Source of the DNA: Anaerolineaceae bacterium
GTDB lineage: Bacteria; Chloroflexota; Anaerolineae; Anaerolineales; Anaerolineaceae
Direction: 5' to 3'
Length of the DNA: 42,878 bases
NCBI GenBank assembly: GCA_016936755.1
Contig: JAFGXF010000002.1
Coordinates: 1 to 42,878, forward strand
Shown piece after piece: positions 18,201 through 27,409 of this stretch (position 1 is its first letter; the number at the start of each line of letters is the position of its first letter). The notes under the pieces are model-generated. The model had not been told where the DNA came from. It worked only from the letters and a program-made list of their open reading frames with translations, and searched no databases. Position numbers and translations under genes: made by a program.

Positions 18201-20506
18201 AGTTCCAAATTGAGATCACCACGATAAATGCCACTGTACTGGTCACCGGCATATGCAGAAATATTCTTTACATTGTATGGCAGTGCATCATCCCAACTGC
18301 TCTCCAATGCTGGTGAAGACCCATAAACTGCCAGTGCGCCATCCCCTTCAACCAGACAAAGCTGTAACGTATATACAATACCTGGATCGAGTGCAAGTGG
18401 TTGATCAAACCTGAAGATGACCTCACCCCCTCGCGGATCTGAGACTGCCGGGAATAACCCGCTGACCGCTGCATCTGCCAATCCATTCTGGCACGTCTCA
18501 GAGCCGGGATTAATGATCAGCTTAAGCTTCTTATTATCCCTGGATGCTGACTGATCGACCACATGCGGCAGAACGATGGTCTGAACAGTGGCAACCTCCA
18601 TGGGCGTAAAACCCATCGCGTATGGTTGACCTGCACGCACTTGCTGAACGGTTACCGGAAGTACCTGGTGACGGATGGCCATATCTGATTCCATGGTTAA
18701 TGAGATCGGTCCGCTCATGTTAACAGCGGTCATCCCATCAGGGACAGAAACCGTGATCAAGTATTCCATGCCTTTTTCCAGCGGTATCACAGGCAGAACA
18801 GGAAAGGCATATTGGTTTCCCCGTAAATCTTCTGTGGTCGCAAACAGGTCTGATATCACTGACCTGGCGAGCACATTCCCGGTTTCAGATATGGGTGTGA
18901 TAACGATTTGGATGGTTGTTGGTTGTGTGTTGCCGGGATCACCAGCCAGATGAGGTACTACCAACTCGGTTAATACATCATCGGTTTGTGCACGGAAACT
19001 GATCTGGTAGGGTTTATCCGCTTCCACCAGCATCCCGGCACGGTATGCCAATGGTTGGCTGATTTCACCATCAGCGGTCATTAATTGCAGATTGATCGGC
19101 CCCGGAATATTCTCCATGATCCACTCACTGGCTGCCAGGCGGGTAACAGGCCGGGAGTAGATGCGTGTGAATGCAAAGGCCCATGCAAAGCTTCCACCAA
19201 TGGTGATGATCATCAATCCAACGGCCAGAACTCTTTGCCAGAAGTCCTTACGCCTTGACTTGCCATGTGCATGCTTCCAGATGGAGACCAGCAGCCAGGC
19301 AACCAGGATGGCGGTCGAGGGGTAGATCAACATCTGATAGCGCATGGCACGCACCCAGGCCAGCCCCTGCCATAGGGAATACAAACCGGTCCAGATCCAT
19401 AACAGGATGTGAGGCTTCCATTCTCCATTGATGATGCGCCATCCCATCCATAAAAAGGCTGCCACTCCGGCCAATCCAAATGGCAATCCCATTCCCCACA
19501 GGATCGTATTCAGCCAGGCAAACCAGAGCGGTCGGTTCGCCCATTGCAGCGCTGGTGGAAAATCAGCCTTGCCGGAACTTTGAATATTCAGTTCCTGGAT
19601 ATTCGCCCACCATTTATGGTTAATGTTGAAATCCAAGAATCCTGGCCCGCTGAAAGAATACGGTTGAAAAACACGGAAGGTTAACAAGCAGATCAGCCCT
19701 GCCAGGCCCAGGAAGATCAATACACGAATGGTTCTGGTGATTGGCCAGTTCGAACGCTTGACCCCATAGCGCAGCAAAACCGCCATAGGCAGCAGGATAA
19801 CCAGCGCACCAGCATTGATCTTTGATGCGACCGCCATGCCAACGGCGAGCGCAAATAAACCATAAGGCTTGAATTCCTTGAATATCAGGCGGAGACCCGG
19901 TTTTTCCTGCAAGGTGCCATCCCCGGATTCCTCTTCATGTGTGGGTGTCACCAGACATACGACCTGGTAGACAGCCAGGAAACCGAACAGATTGGCAAAG
20001 GTATCCACGGTAAAAAAATGTGACTGCTGGATCGGGACAACACTGAAAGCAGCCAGCGCAGCTGCGATCAAACCAACTGGTTTTCCATATAAGCGCCTGC
20101 CGATCCAATAGACCACCAACACCGTGAGAATATCCGCCAGGGCAGAAAGTTGGCGCCCGACCAGAAAGATCTGGTCATAACCTGTCTTTTGGAATACTTC
20201 AGCAATATAACGGACAATAAAGAGGGGTAAGGTACCATATACGAAGAAATTGAATCCAACATTATGCGGATTCAAAGGCGAGATATCTGTATTGAAGTAG
20301 TCAGAAATCGAACTCACCGTACTGATGCTGGATACCACCATGGTCAAAAAACGTTCATCCGGATGGAGGTGCGCATTCTGATCCCAGTTCAAACCGATGA
20401 AACGCAAATAGATTGCAGCGATCACGATTAACAGGATAAGAATATCTGACAACCAGGATTGCCTTTTGGAATTCTTTTCTGTACGGATACGCTCTGATTT
20501 ATTCAC
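15224..20506 (-). CDS. GT39-like + DUF2298 fusion membrane protein (1760 aa)
   Basis: Residues about 1-450 form a polytopic GT39/ArnT-like module, with LRFIGLNWDQNAHLHPDERF in the first outer loop. Residues about 450-955 are a long, largely soluble outer part rich in beta-strand-like segments; two stretches are similar to each other (beginning YRAGMLVEADKPYQISF and VQQVRAGQPYAMGF), suggesting repeated beta-sandwich units. Residues about 955-1760 are a full DUF2298 module parallel to the 830-aa neighbour. The fusion suggests that a GT39-type step and the DUF2298 function act on one product at the outer membrane face. No frameshift was seen across 5.3 kb. The gene starts 10 bp after the preceding GT39-like gene. 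Confidence 0.8.
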   Translation of the reverse strand: MNKSERIRTEKNSKRQSWLSDILILLIVIAAIYLRFIGLNWDQNAHLHPDERFLTMVVSSISTVSSISDYFNTDISPLNPHNVGFNFFVYGTLPLFIVRYIAEVFQKTGYDQIFLVGRQLSALADILTVLVVYWIGRRLYGKPVGLIAAALAAFSVVPIQQSHFFTVDTFANLFGFLAVYQVVCLVTPTHEEESGDGTLQEKPGLRLIFKEFKPYGLFALAVGMAVASKINAGALVILLPMAVLLRYGVKRSNWPITRTIRVLIFLGLAGLICLLTFRVFQPYSFSGPGFLDFNINHKWWANIQELNIQSSGKADFPPALQWANRPLWFAWLNTILWGMGLPFGLAGVAAFLWMGWRIINGEWKPHILLWIWTGLYSLWQGLAWVRAMRYQMLIYPSTAILVAWLLVSIWKHAHGKSRRKDFWQRVLAVGLMIITIGGSFAWAFAFTRIYSRPVTRLAASEWIMENIPGPINLQLMTADGEISQPLAYRAGMLVEADKPYQISFRAQTDDVLTELVVPHLAGDPGNTQPTTIQIVITPISETGNVLARSVISDLFATTEDLRGNQYAFPVLPVIPLEKGMEYLITVSVPDGMTAVNMSGPISLTMESDMAIRHQVLPVTVQQVRAGQPYAMGFTPMEVATVQTIVLPHVVDQSASRDNKKLKLIINPGSETCQNGLADAAVSGLFPAVSDPRGGEVIFRFDQPLALDPGIVYTLQLCLVEGDGALAVYGSSPALESSWDDALPYNVKNISAYAGDQYSGIYRGDLNLELYWDDTPVKLDNFLSTLDQADTIFISSNRQWGTTTRVPERYPLTSAYYRNLLGCPDDREIVWCYNVAEPGMFSGQFGFELVKTFTSYPNLGVLQFNDQFAEEAFTVYDHPKVLIFRKTMNYDPQRVYDILSAVDISNIIHLIPKDAGKIISENTLMLSEERLAAQREGGTWSDLFSRTSLINRSPLAGIVAWYLMITLLGWFCYPIVRLAFPGLPDRGYPLSRMTGLLLLALPVWLAASLGAEYGKTLISLVLAGIALLGVIFGYVQRKSLWAELKVNWKYYLTVELVCLVLFLIFLAVRMGNPDLWHPSKGGEKPMDFSYFNAVLKSTSFPPYDPWLSGGYINYYYYGFVIIGTPVKWLGLIPSFAYNLILPTLFSLLGLGAYSLGWNLVSASQTSGRGNASLLKWLPGLGGISAVLGTAVFGNLATLRMIWHGLQRLVAPGGSIIQASLLQRIGWTFKGLMAYFKEPFLPFYPGDWYWIPSRAIGDGPITEFPAFTFLYADLHAHLIALPVTLLVLAWVVSTVLGKSKYGDSDGRHYTASLVLSLSVGAVAIGSLRPTNTWDYPTYLVLTAIALLYTTIQYGWPRGKDGQDRHHLTARLILAVILVGTLILAAQLLYQPFSQWFTRLVGSNPWQGETTPIWSYLTHWGLFLFVIVSWLAWETYHWMDTTPLRKVSEWRRHAGWLFMAGAIVLSALIALTFLFNLEIGWLVLLLGVWIVFLLFVGNLSDAKRIVMFLTGSALALSLAVELIVLKDDIGRMNTVFKFYLQAWSLFAVSSAAALAWTLRALRRWNRAWQTFWQITVILLVAVATLFPLTATKDKVTDRMAPATPISLDGMAFMQYAYYDDMGVVMDLESDYKAIQWMQDHVSGSPVIVEGNTPEYRWGSRFTIYTGLPGVVGWNWHQRQQRAVRPETTVTERIADITGFYTTDSKAISEDFLDKYEVSYIIVGQLEHAYYPGTGLDKFSRWNGNLWQEVYNDGLTVIYEVNRN

Positions 20507-20516
20507 TGATTCTGAC

Positions 20517-22712
20517 CTATGGCACCTTGAATATCAGGAAATCCTTGCTTTCCACTCTGGACTGATATTTTACAAGCTCTCCGCTGGGATAGAGCTCATC
20601 CAGCAGAATGACCGCATTGGTATCCTGAAGGTTCACGATGAAAAGCTTCGGACCCTCCTTTGAAAGGGTGTCAGCAAATTGCTCCGGCCAGATGGCATAA
20701 TCATGACCCGGAAAGCCGGCTGTGAAACCAAGCACACGGCTATCCACCCAGTATGGAAATCCAACCAACCAGGCTGAATCGAGTCTCCCCCCTTCTGCTA
20801 CGAATTGCTGGATCACCTCTCCCATCTCTGAAGTGTTCCAGGTGGATCGCTGATAGACAGGATAATATTGGTTAAATACGAGATCATAATTCTGTGCGCC
20901 CGAGAAAAATAACAGGATTCCCACAACAACAAAGGCTGTGATCCTTCCCATGGCAGCCTGCATCCGGCTGGCGATCGAGGCCATGAGTGCATCCACCGCC
21001 AGAGCGATGACCAGAAAAACCGGAACAATTGCACCGGCTGTTCTATTTAAGCTTGGGTTCTCCGCTGGAAATGCCAGGGAGAGTATGGAAGGTAACATCA
21101 GGATGGGTATCGATATAAGCAGGAACAAGTCCTGCCATGAACGGCGTGATACATAACGAATGATCAATAAGACCAATCCAATAATGAACAAGGCAGCGGA
21201 TATCAGGTCGAGTGCCGGCCGGTGGGTCACCGAATGAACCCAGATTTCACCATTTGAAACATTAAACATACGGACCGCATTCCAGAGATTCTGCATGAAA
21301 ACCTGGAGCGCAGGTCCGGGAAGTGGTTGTTCGATCGACCCAACCCGTGTCATGGTGCGATAGACAAACACATCCGGATGGTTGACCGCATAACGCATCA
21401 AAGGGATAAAAATGACAAGAGAGATCAGGCTGATCACCAGCAAACCCAGCACTGCCCTGCGGCGTGTTGCTGCGCTTTGACGGTGCAGCAGGAACAGGAT
21501 AAAACCGATCACAACCAGTATGGGCACGATTCGAAAGGATGTGTACCCATGCAGGCCAATCCCCAGTGCCAATCCTGCCCAGATGAAATCATTTCGTGAT
21601 TGACGCCTGAGACCTCTGAGCATATAGAAAAGAACCGGCGCCACGAACAAGGGATAGAACGGGAAGCGCAAACCAAGCCGTGAAATGACGTTCGGCCAGT
21701 ATGCCAGTCCCGAGAATACTGCGGCCAGCAAGCCGATACGTTTGCTGGCATATTCCTTCCCCAAAAGGTAGATATAAGGCAAGGTCAACAAACCTGCCAG
21801 GGCTGTGCCCAGTTTCAAAGAAAAGAATGTCACCCCGCTATTGAAAATTTTACTGATCAAAGCTGTCCAATAAAATTGGAAAAATTCGCGTCCGGTGTTA
21901 CGCGGGAAGTAAACCGGCCATTGCCCATTCAATACATCCATCACATCCATCAACTTCTCAGCATGATCACTGACCATCTCGGGCGGTATCTGATCGAGTC
22001 GATAAAGGCGGAAGAAAAGAATGACGGCACCCAATACCATGACAAGTGCCAATCCGGGCAGCATTCTTCGCCAATTTAATGTTTTAACAGTACTTTGGAT
22101 CCTCACCCATATGCCAATGAATGTCTCACGTGGATACGACCAGAAAGCGAGCATGGCAAGTAAAAGTGATGCACACCATAATATGGTATTCAGCACTGTG
22201 AATACATCCTGGTGAAACAAAAGGAAGGATAAAACCCCAAATCCCAAACCAAACCATAACAATTCCAAGCGTACGGGTTGATCCTTCGACTCCAATACCG
22301 GCCGGGGTGGAGCCAGGCGGATCTCCCGCTTTCGATAAGCCACGATCAGCAGGATAGCGCTTAACAGGTAAAAGATCTCTGCAAATGTGATTGTGCGAAC
22401 CGGCGGATCCAGGTTGATTTGAGCGATCAGCGCAAAAAGCAGAACGCCGAATGCCAGCCAGGGAATACCTGCCCGGGTTTTTTCTTCCCGTTCTGGAAGA
22501 GGATCAACAATATTTACATCTTTAACGGATGCCCCTGTTTCCCTATTTATACGGATTGGTTTATCAGGTATGTGGGGTTTGCCGGGTTGAACAGATTCGG
22601 CAATGTAAACCGACTTCTTCTCCAAAGGGGGCAGTGTGATCTGCGGACCCTGGTGTTTTTTCCCAAAGGTCAGTCTGGATTTTACATAATCAAGGACGGT
22701 TGGTTCACGCAT
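20517..22712 (-). CDS. GT39/ArnT-like glycosyltransferase with N-terminal cytoplasmic extension
   Basis: The 731-aa product starts with about 85 polar, proline-rich residues, unusual for the family. About a dozen membrane helices follow. The first large outer loop reads YRLDQIPPEMVSDHAEKLMD and later GREFFQFYW, as in PMT_2/GT39-type enzymes that use polyprenyl-phosphate sugars. LGLRFPFYPLF and GLHGYTSFRIVP are further family-like stretches. The last 130 residues look extracytoplasmic. No strong ribosome site precedes the ATG at 22712, so the start is less certain than the rest. It lies 51 bp after the FkbM gene and 10 bp before the 1760-aa fusion gene. Confidence 0.76.
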   Translation of the reverse strand: MREPTVLDYVKSRLTFGKKHQGPQITLPPLEKKSVYIAESVQPGKPHIPDKPIRINRETGASVKDVNIVDPLPEREEKTRAGIPWLAFGVLLFALIAQINLDPPVRTITFAEIFYLLSAILLIVAYRKREIRLAPPRPVLESKDQPVRLELLWFGLGFGVLSFLLFHQDVFTVLNTILWCASLLLAMLAFWSYPRETFIGIWVRIQSTVKTLNWRRMLPGLALVMVLGAVILFFRLYRLDQIPPEMVSDHAEKLMDVMDVLNGQWPVYFPRNTGREFFQFYWTALISKIFNSGVTFFSLKLGTALAGLLTLPYIYLLGKEYASKRIGLLAAVFSGLAYWPNVISRLGLRFPFYPLFVAPVLFYMLRGLRRQSRNDFIWAGLALGIGLHGYTSFRIVPILVVIGFILFLLHRQSAATRRRAVLGLLVISLISLVIFIPLMRYAVNHPDVFVYRTMTRVGSIEQPLPGPALQVFMQNLWNAVRMFNVSNGEIWVHSVTHRPALDLISAALFIIGLVLLIIRYVSRRSWQDLFLLISIPILMLPSILSLAFPAENPSLNRTAGAIVPVFLVIALAVDALMASIASRMQAAMGRITAFVVVGILLFFSGAQNYDLVFNQYYPVYQRSTWNTSEMGEVIQQFVAEGGRLDSAWLVGFPYWVDSRVLGFTAGFPGHDYAIWPEQFADTLSKEGPKLFIVNLQDTNAVILLDELYPSGELVKYQSRVESKDFLIFKVP

Positions 22713-22763
22713 GGGAAATTCGCCGGTTTGGTCTGTGGGCGACCAAACCGCAATTATAGTGCA

Positions 22764-23555
22764 TTATCCCGGTAGCTCCGCGTATAGGTAACCAATTTCC
22801 GGGTGGACGACATTCGCTCGGACCGATACATGGTAACCCATTTGTTCAAGCGCAGACACCAGCCGTGAGTGGTGACGCTCACCAGCTTCTTCATGATATT
22901 CCATCACAATGCGCTTGAAGGCTTTGACAGTTTTCGTATCGCTGCCGAGCAGGATGTCGAATTCAGCTCCTTCACAATCCATTTTCATCAGGTCAACAGA
23001 TTCGAGATGATTTATTTTCAACACATCCGCCAGGCTGACTGCCTGGACACGCTGATGATCCCCACCCATCCCATCCGTATAGGTGCTGGTGATCTTGAGT
23101 GGCTCTGACTGGCTGAGGTCTAGTGTCAATGTCGTCATCGAGTTCCAGACTGCAAGCGGATGTACGATCACATTTTTAATCCCATTAATAGCCAGGTTCT
23201 CCTTCAGGAGTCTGACCGAATCCAGGAATGGCTCGTAGGCGAAGATACGGGACGTGGGGTGAGCTGCAGCGATATATATGCAAAACTCCCCGATCGCAGC
23301 ACCGATATCCACAACCGTCCATTCATCTCTGCTTTCACAACCATATTTTGTATAGAACCGGTCGATGAAGGTTTCCTTGATACTCCAGATATCCATCTTC
23401 CCGCGCACATTCATTGTGATGGACGGCTGTCTCAACGTCACCCGCATGGGACCCAAATCGGAACAACTGAGGAATACACGCAGTATTTGCCAGGGATTCT
23501 TAAAGCCCGTAATTATTTCAAGGATGGATTTCAGGTAATACCAGTGCTTAGCCAT
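22764..23555 (-). CDS. FkbM family methyltransferase
   Basis: The start at 23555 (MAKHWYYLKS) is preferred because it overlaps the upstream stop by 8 nt; an ATG at 23606 would add 17 residues within the upstream gene. The 263-aa product has a SAM-binding VVDIGAAIGEFCIYIAAAHP, an acidic YEPFLDSVRLLKENLAIN, and the typical FkbM signature DLMKMDCEGAEFDIL. Such enzymes O-methylate sugars or polyketides. Coming after a GT4 and another methyltransferase, it most likely modifies a surface glycan. The acceptor is unknown. Confidence 0.87.
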   Translation of the reverse strand: MAKHWYYLKSILEIITGFKNPWQILRVFLSCSDLGPMRVTLRQPSITMNVRGKMDIWSIKETFIDRFYTKYGCESRDEWTVVDIGAAIGEFCIYIAAAHPTSRIFAYEPFLDSVRLLKENLAINGIKNVIVHPLAVWNSMTTLTLDLSQSEPLKITSTYTDGMGGDHQRVQAVSLADVLKINHLESVDLMKMDCEGAEFDILLGSDTKTVKAFKRIVMEYHEEAGERHHSRLVSALEQMGYHVSVRANVVHPEIGYLYAELPG

Positions 23556-24357
23556 GCGAAGGAGCCTTTCGTCTGGCAATATAAAAAGACATCGTCCCAT
23601 CCTCACAGGTGGGGTCTTCCAGGAAACGCCTGGTCATAAACCAGGGAAAGATCAGATTCCAGCGCCTGCGAACCAGAATCCACCGACCGGCGAGCTTGCG
23701 CCAGAAAAGCGCGGGCAGACCAAAAAGATGTCCCCATTCCAGGATATGCAATGCCTGCGGGGGGAAGTAATCCCATGTTTTCTCGATCTCAAACCCGGCC
23801 TTGTCCAGCCTTTTTTTCCAGGTCTGGGGTGAATCACAATATTCATGCCGGGCAATACGACTGTACAAACGGATATACCCCTCCGCCAGAGTGTGTAATT
23901 TCAACCTTCTGAACAGACCAGTCCCCCATAGGCTCTCATTGAAACGATGATTCGGGGTGCAAAAGACAAAAAATCCGCCTGGTTTCATCACTCGCCCCAA
24001 TTCATTCAATACATCCTGGATATGGGGAATATGCTCGAGAACCGAGTTACTGACAGCACTGTTGAAATGAGCATCCTCAAAGGGTTGGATGGCTCCATCC
24101 GCCTGAACAGCCAACAGGTAAGCCCTTCGCGCTTCGGCCTCATGAATAACTTCATGCAAGGGATCCAGCCCGATATCCAGAGGTTGTGAAAACGCAACTG
24201 AAGCAAAATGGCCATCTCCACATCCCAGGTCAAGGATCGGCGACTTGAGTGTAATCGCCTGATAGAAACCATCTTCTACGGCACGCAGCATGGCACGAAA
24301 ATAAGGCAGATCGCGCAGGTGCCGCCAAAGGATCTCATCGGGTGAGGCAGCCCTCAT
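23548..24357 (-). CDS. Class I SAM-dependent methyltransferase
   Basis: The 269-aa product has a Rossmann SAM site, PILDLGCGDGHFASVAF, followed by an acidic GLDPLHEVIHEAE. NSVLEHIPHIQDVLNELGRVMKPGGFF then matches Methyltransf_11. The C-terminal 90 residues are aromatic-rich and may bind the acceptor near the membrane. The ATG at 24357 forms an ATGA overlap with the GT4 stop and has AAGGAG 11 nt upstream; ATG 24366 is possible but only 2 nt from that site. A sugar or lipid-glycan acceptor is inferred from its neighbours. Confidence 0.85.
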   Translation of the reverse strand: MRAASPDEILWRHLRDLPYFRAMLRAVEDGFYQAITLKSPILDLGCGDGHFASVAFSQPLDIGLDPLHEVIHEAEARRAYLLAVQADGAIQPFEDAHFNSAVSNSVLEHIPHIQDVLNELGRVMKPGGFFVFCTPNHRFNESLWGTGLFRRLKLHTLAEGYIRLYSRIARHEYCDSPQTWKKRLDKAGFEIEKTWDYFPPQALHILEWGHLFGLPALFWRKLAGRWILVRRRWNLIFPWFMTRRFLEDPTCEDGTMSFYIARRKAPSHG

Positions 24358-25505
24358 TCTTTGCATAACTCCTTAAAAACCTTTTCATATTGCAGGGCAA
24401 CCTGGTCAGCGGATAAACGTTTCAATACCTGTTTCGCTAAAGGTGATTTTTTCACCGGAGACTCCAGCAACTCGTTAATGGCTTTCGCCAGGCTGGATGG
24501 ATCGCGTGGCGGAACCACCCGCCCCATACCTGTCAGTAAAACGGGCTGGCGAATACCCGGCATATCACTGGCCACCACAGGTCGGCCACAGCTCATCGCT
24601 TCCACCTGGACCATGCCAAATGAATCGGTGGAATTGATCGAGGGGAAAACAATCAGTTGACAGGCGCGATAGAACGCACCCAACTCACGGTCCGGGATGA
24701 TTCCCAGGAAAGTCCAGTGACGATCAAACTCAGCAATGAGGGGCATCAATTTGGCAGCATAAACATCTTCGCCCATGACACCCTGGTATTGGCCGACAAA
24801 CATCACCCTGGCATTTGGATGTTCACGCAATACTTCCGGCAAGGCTGCCACCAGGTATTCAACGCCTTTCTCTGTAGCCAGTCGGGCCACCATACCAATG
24901 ACCTGATCCTCGTTATTGATTTGATATTTCTTTCGAAAAGCTGTGACATCCTTCGCTGATACAGATGGGGTTTCAATGGGCGGATAAATTTCAATCACCT
25001 TTTTCAAGCTGGGGCGAAGGAACCGCGAATGGTGGGCAAAATCGAGTGTGTTGGTGATCACCCTTTTCGATAACCAGATCGAAATGCGGTTTGCCAGGTT
25101 GGAGACGATGTTGGCAATTGCATTGATCGCTCCCCGGGGAAGTAACAGGTCACAATGATATGTCAGCACAACCGGTTTGCCTTGCAACCTGGCCATGATG
25201 GCCATGATAAAAGCATCGAACTGCGGCACATGTAAATTGACGATATCCACCTCGCGGATGAGCTTCCAGGCATGCATGGGCAGGCCCGGCATTATAACCC
25301 CCTTGCTGACCCGAAAACACACCGGCAGGCGGGTAACCTTCACCCTGTTCAATGACTCACTGAGGGGCAGGGATCGGTCATATTGCGAGGTGAGTACTGT
25401 GACCTGATGCCTGTGGGCTGCCAGGGCGTGTGCAAGTCGTTTCACATATATCGTTAATCCCGATTTGTGAGGATGGTAATAGGTGAGGGCGATTAAAATA
25501 CGCAT
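24354..25505 (-). CDS. Glycosyltransferase family 4 protein
   Basis: The 383-aa product shows the GT-B layout. The N-terminus MRILIALTYYHPHKSGLTIY carries the glycine-containing loop. VIGMVARLATEKGVEYLVAALP opens the nucleotide-sugar domain. FVGQYQG, WTFLGIIPDRELGAFYRAC and FPSINSTDSFGMVQVEAMSCGRPVVASD complete the GT4 donor site, with the E-x7-E-like region in the last block. It should add a sugar from a nucleotide donor to a lipid or glycan acceptor at the inner membrane face. It is coupled by ATGA to the next methyltransferase and lies 56 bp after lepA. Confidence 0.9.
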   Translation of the reverse strand: MRILIALTYYHPHKSGLTIYVKRLAHALAAHRHQVTVLTSQYDRSLPLSESLNRVKVTRLPVCFRVSKGVIMPGLPMHAWKLIREVDIVNLHVPQFDAFIMAIMARLQGKPVVLTYHCDLLLPRGAINAIANIVSNLANRISIWLSKRVITNTLDFAHHSRFLRPSLKKVIEIYPPIETPSVSAKDVTAFRKKYQINNEDQVIGMVARLATEKGVEYLVAALPEVLREHPNARVMFVGQYQGVMGEDVYAAKLMPLIAEFDRHWTFLGIIPDRELGAFYRACQLIVFPSINSTDSFGMVQVEAMSCGRPVVASDMPGIRQPVLLTGMGRVVPPRDPSSLAKAINELLESPVKKSPLAKQVLKRLSADQVALQYEKVFKELCKE

Positions 25506-25561
25506 CGATGATCTGTCCGTTGGTTCGCTTTACAGGTTCTAGATTAACCCCATATTTTGAT

Positions 25562-27361
25562 TCATTCTTCTCCCAATCGCAGGATCGCCATGAAAGCATC
25601 CTGGGGAATTTCCACACTGCCGACCATTTTCATACGGCGCTTGCCTTTTTTTTGCTTTTCCAATAATTTCCTTTTACGCGTGATATCGCCGCCATAACAC
25701 TTGGCAAGCACATCCTTTCTCAGTGCTTTAACAGTGGCACGTGAGATCACCCGCCCTGAGGCAGATGCCTGGACAGCAACCTCAAACAGTTGCCGGGGAA
25801 TGATGGCTTTAAGTTTGGTAACCAGCCGTTGTCCCTTATGATAGGCATCCTTCTTGTGCACAATGGCTGCCAGGGCATCCACCGGGTCGTCATTGACCAG
25901 CACCTCCAGCTTGACCAACTCATCCGGCCGGTAATCTGCAAATTGATAATCCAGCGAGGCGTAGCCTTTGGTTCGCGATTTTAAATCATCGAAAAAGTCG
26001 ATGATGATCTCTGACAACGGTATGTCGTATGATAACTGCACCCGGTTAGGTGCCGGGTACTCCTGGCTCAGGAAAATGCCACGCCGCTTGGTTGCCAGTT
26101 CCATTACAGTCCCATAAAATTCAGTGGGTGTGAATATCTGCACCTTCATCCAGGGTTCACGGATCTCGGCGATCTGCTCTTCACCAGGAAAACGTGCCGG
26201 TGAATCGATGTGCACGGTTTCTCCGCTCACGAGCACTATTTCATATTCAACTGAAGGGGCTGTGACAATGATATTCAGGTCGTATTCACGTTCCAGGCGT
26301 TCTTGAATGATCTCCATATGGAACAACCCGAGAAAACCACACCGAAAACCGAAATTCAAAGCCTGGGATGTCTCTGGATCATAGATTAACGAAGCATCGT
26401 TTAATTGCAGTTTCTCCAAAGCATCTTTCAAATCGCTGTAATCATCACCGTCAACCGGATAGATACCTGCAAAAACCATGGGTTTCACCTTGCGGTAACC
26501 CGGCATGGGTCGGTTAGCCGGATTGGAAACCAATGTAATGGTATCCCCAACCCTGCATTCTGAAACGGTTTTCAATCCGGTGGCAACATAACCAACATCA
26601 CCCGGGAAAAGCTCGGAAACAGGCCGCAGGTCCGGGCCAAAAAAACCAATTTCGACCGGTTTGAGTTCTGTATGTGTGGCCATCAAACGCAGCATGGAGT
26701 TCGTTTTAATGGAACCGTCAAAAACCCGAATATAAGCAATCACGCCTTTATATGAATCATAATGTGAGTCAAAGATCAGCGCCTTCAATGCCTCATCACC
26801 CTGTCCGCCAGGTGGTGGAATGCGATTTATGATCGCATCCAGAACCTGGTCAATATTCAAACCCTCCTTGGCCGATATGCGCACGATCTGATCACCCGGT
26901 GTACCCAACAAGTTGGTCAGGTCATCTGAGACCTCATCCGGCCGTGCCGAATTCAGATCGATTTTGTTGATCACCGGGATGATGACCAGGTTGGATTCAA
27001 GTGCCAGGTACAGGTTGGCCAAGGTTTGGGCTTCGATTCCCTGGGTGGCATCCACCACCAGCAACGCACCCTCACAGGCTTCCAGGGCGCGTGAAACTTC
27101 ATAATTGAAATCAACATGACCGGGTGTGTCGATCAGGTTCAATTCGTATTGCTTTCCATCCTTCGCAATGTAATTCATACGCACGGCAGATGCCTTGATG
27201 GTCACACCCTTTTCACGCTCCAGATCCATTGAATCAAGCACCTGATCGGTCATCTCACGCTCTGAGATGGTGCCAGTCATTTGAAGCATACGGTCTGCCA
27301 GAGTCGATTTGCCGTGATCAATATGGGCAATAATACAAAAATTGCGAATGTGATCGTTCAT
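25562..27361 (-). CDS. lepA: Elongation factor 4 (LepA GTPase)
   Basis: The 599-aa product has the translation GTPase motifs: G1 AHIDHGKST (12-20), a G2 region at [12 protein letters not shown]3 DTPGHVDF, G4 NKID and a G5-like ISAKEG. The EF4-specific C-terminal domain is present, including [42 protein letters not shown] and [14 protein letters not shown]. Length is typical. EF4 binds ribosomes and remodels them during stress or initiation. It follows tlyA by 48 bp and may share its transcript. Confidence 0.98.
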   Translation of the reverse strand: MNDHIRNFCIIAHIDHGKSTLADRMLQMTGTISEREMTDQVLDSMDLEREKGVTIKASAVRMNYIAKDGKQYELNLIDTPGHVDFNYEVSRALEACEGALLVVDATQGIEAQTLANLYLALESNLVIIPVINKIDLNSARPDEVSDDLTNLLGTPGDQIVRISAKEGLNIDQVLDAIINRIPPPGGQGDEALKALIFDSHYDSYKGVIAYIRVFDGSIKTNSMLRLMATHTELKPVEIGFFGPDLRPVSELFPGDVGYVATGLKTVSECRVGDTITLVSNPANRPMPGYRKVKPMVFAGIYPVDGDDYSDLKDALEKLQLNDASLIYDPETSQALNFGFRCGFLGLFHMEIIQERLEREYDLNIIVTAPSVEYEIVLVSGETVHIDSPARFPGEEQIAEIREPWMKVQIFTPTEFYGTVMELATKRRGIFLSQEYPAPNRVQLSYDIPLSEIIIDFFDDLKSRTKGYASLDYQFADYRPDELVKLEVLVNDDPVDALAAIVHKKDAYHKGQRLVTKLKAIIPRQLFEVAVQASASGRVISRATVKALRKDVLAKCYGGDITRKRKLLEKQKKGKRRMKMVGSVEIPQDAFMAILRLGEE

Positions 27362-27409
27362 GAGTGGTTCAAAGTATACCTTATAAGACTTTCACAGCAT
27401 TCGCTGGGA

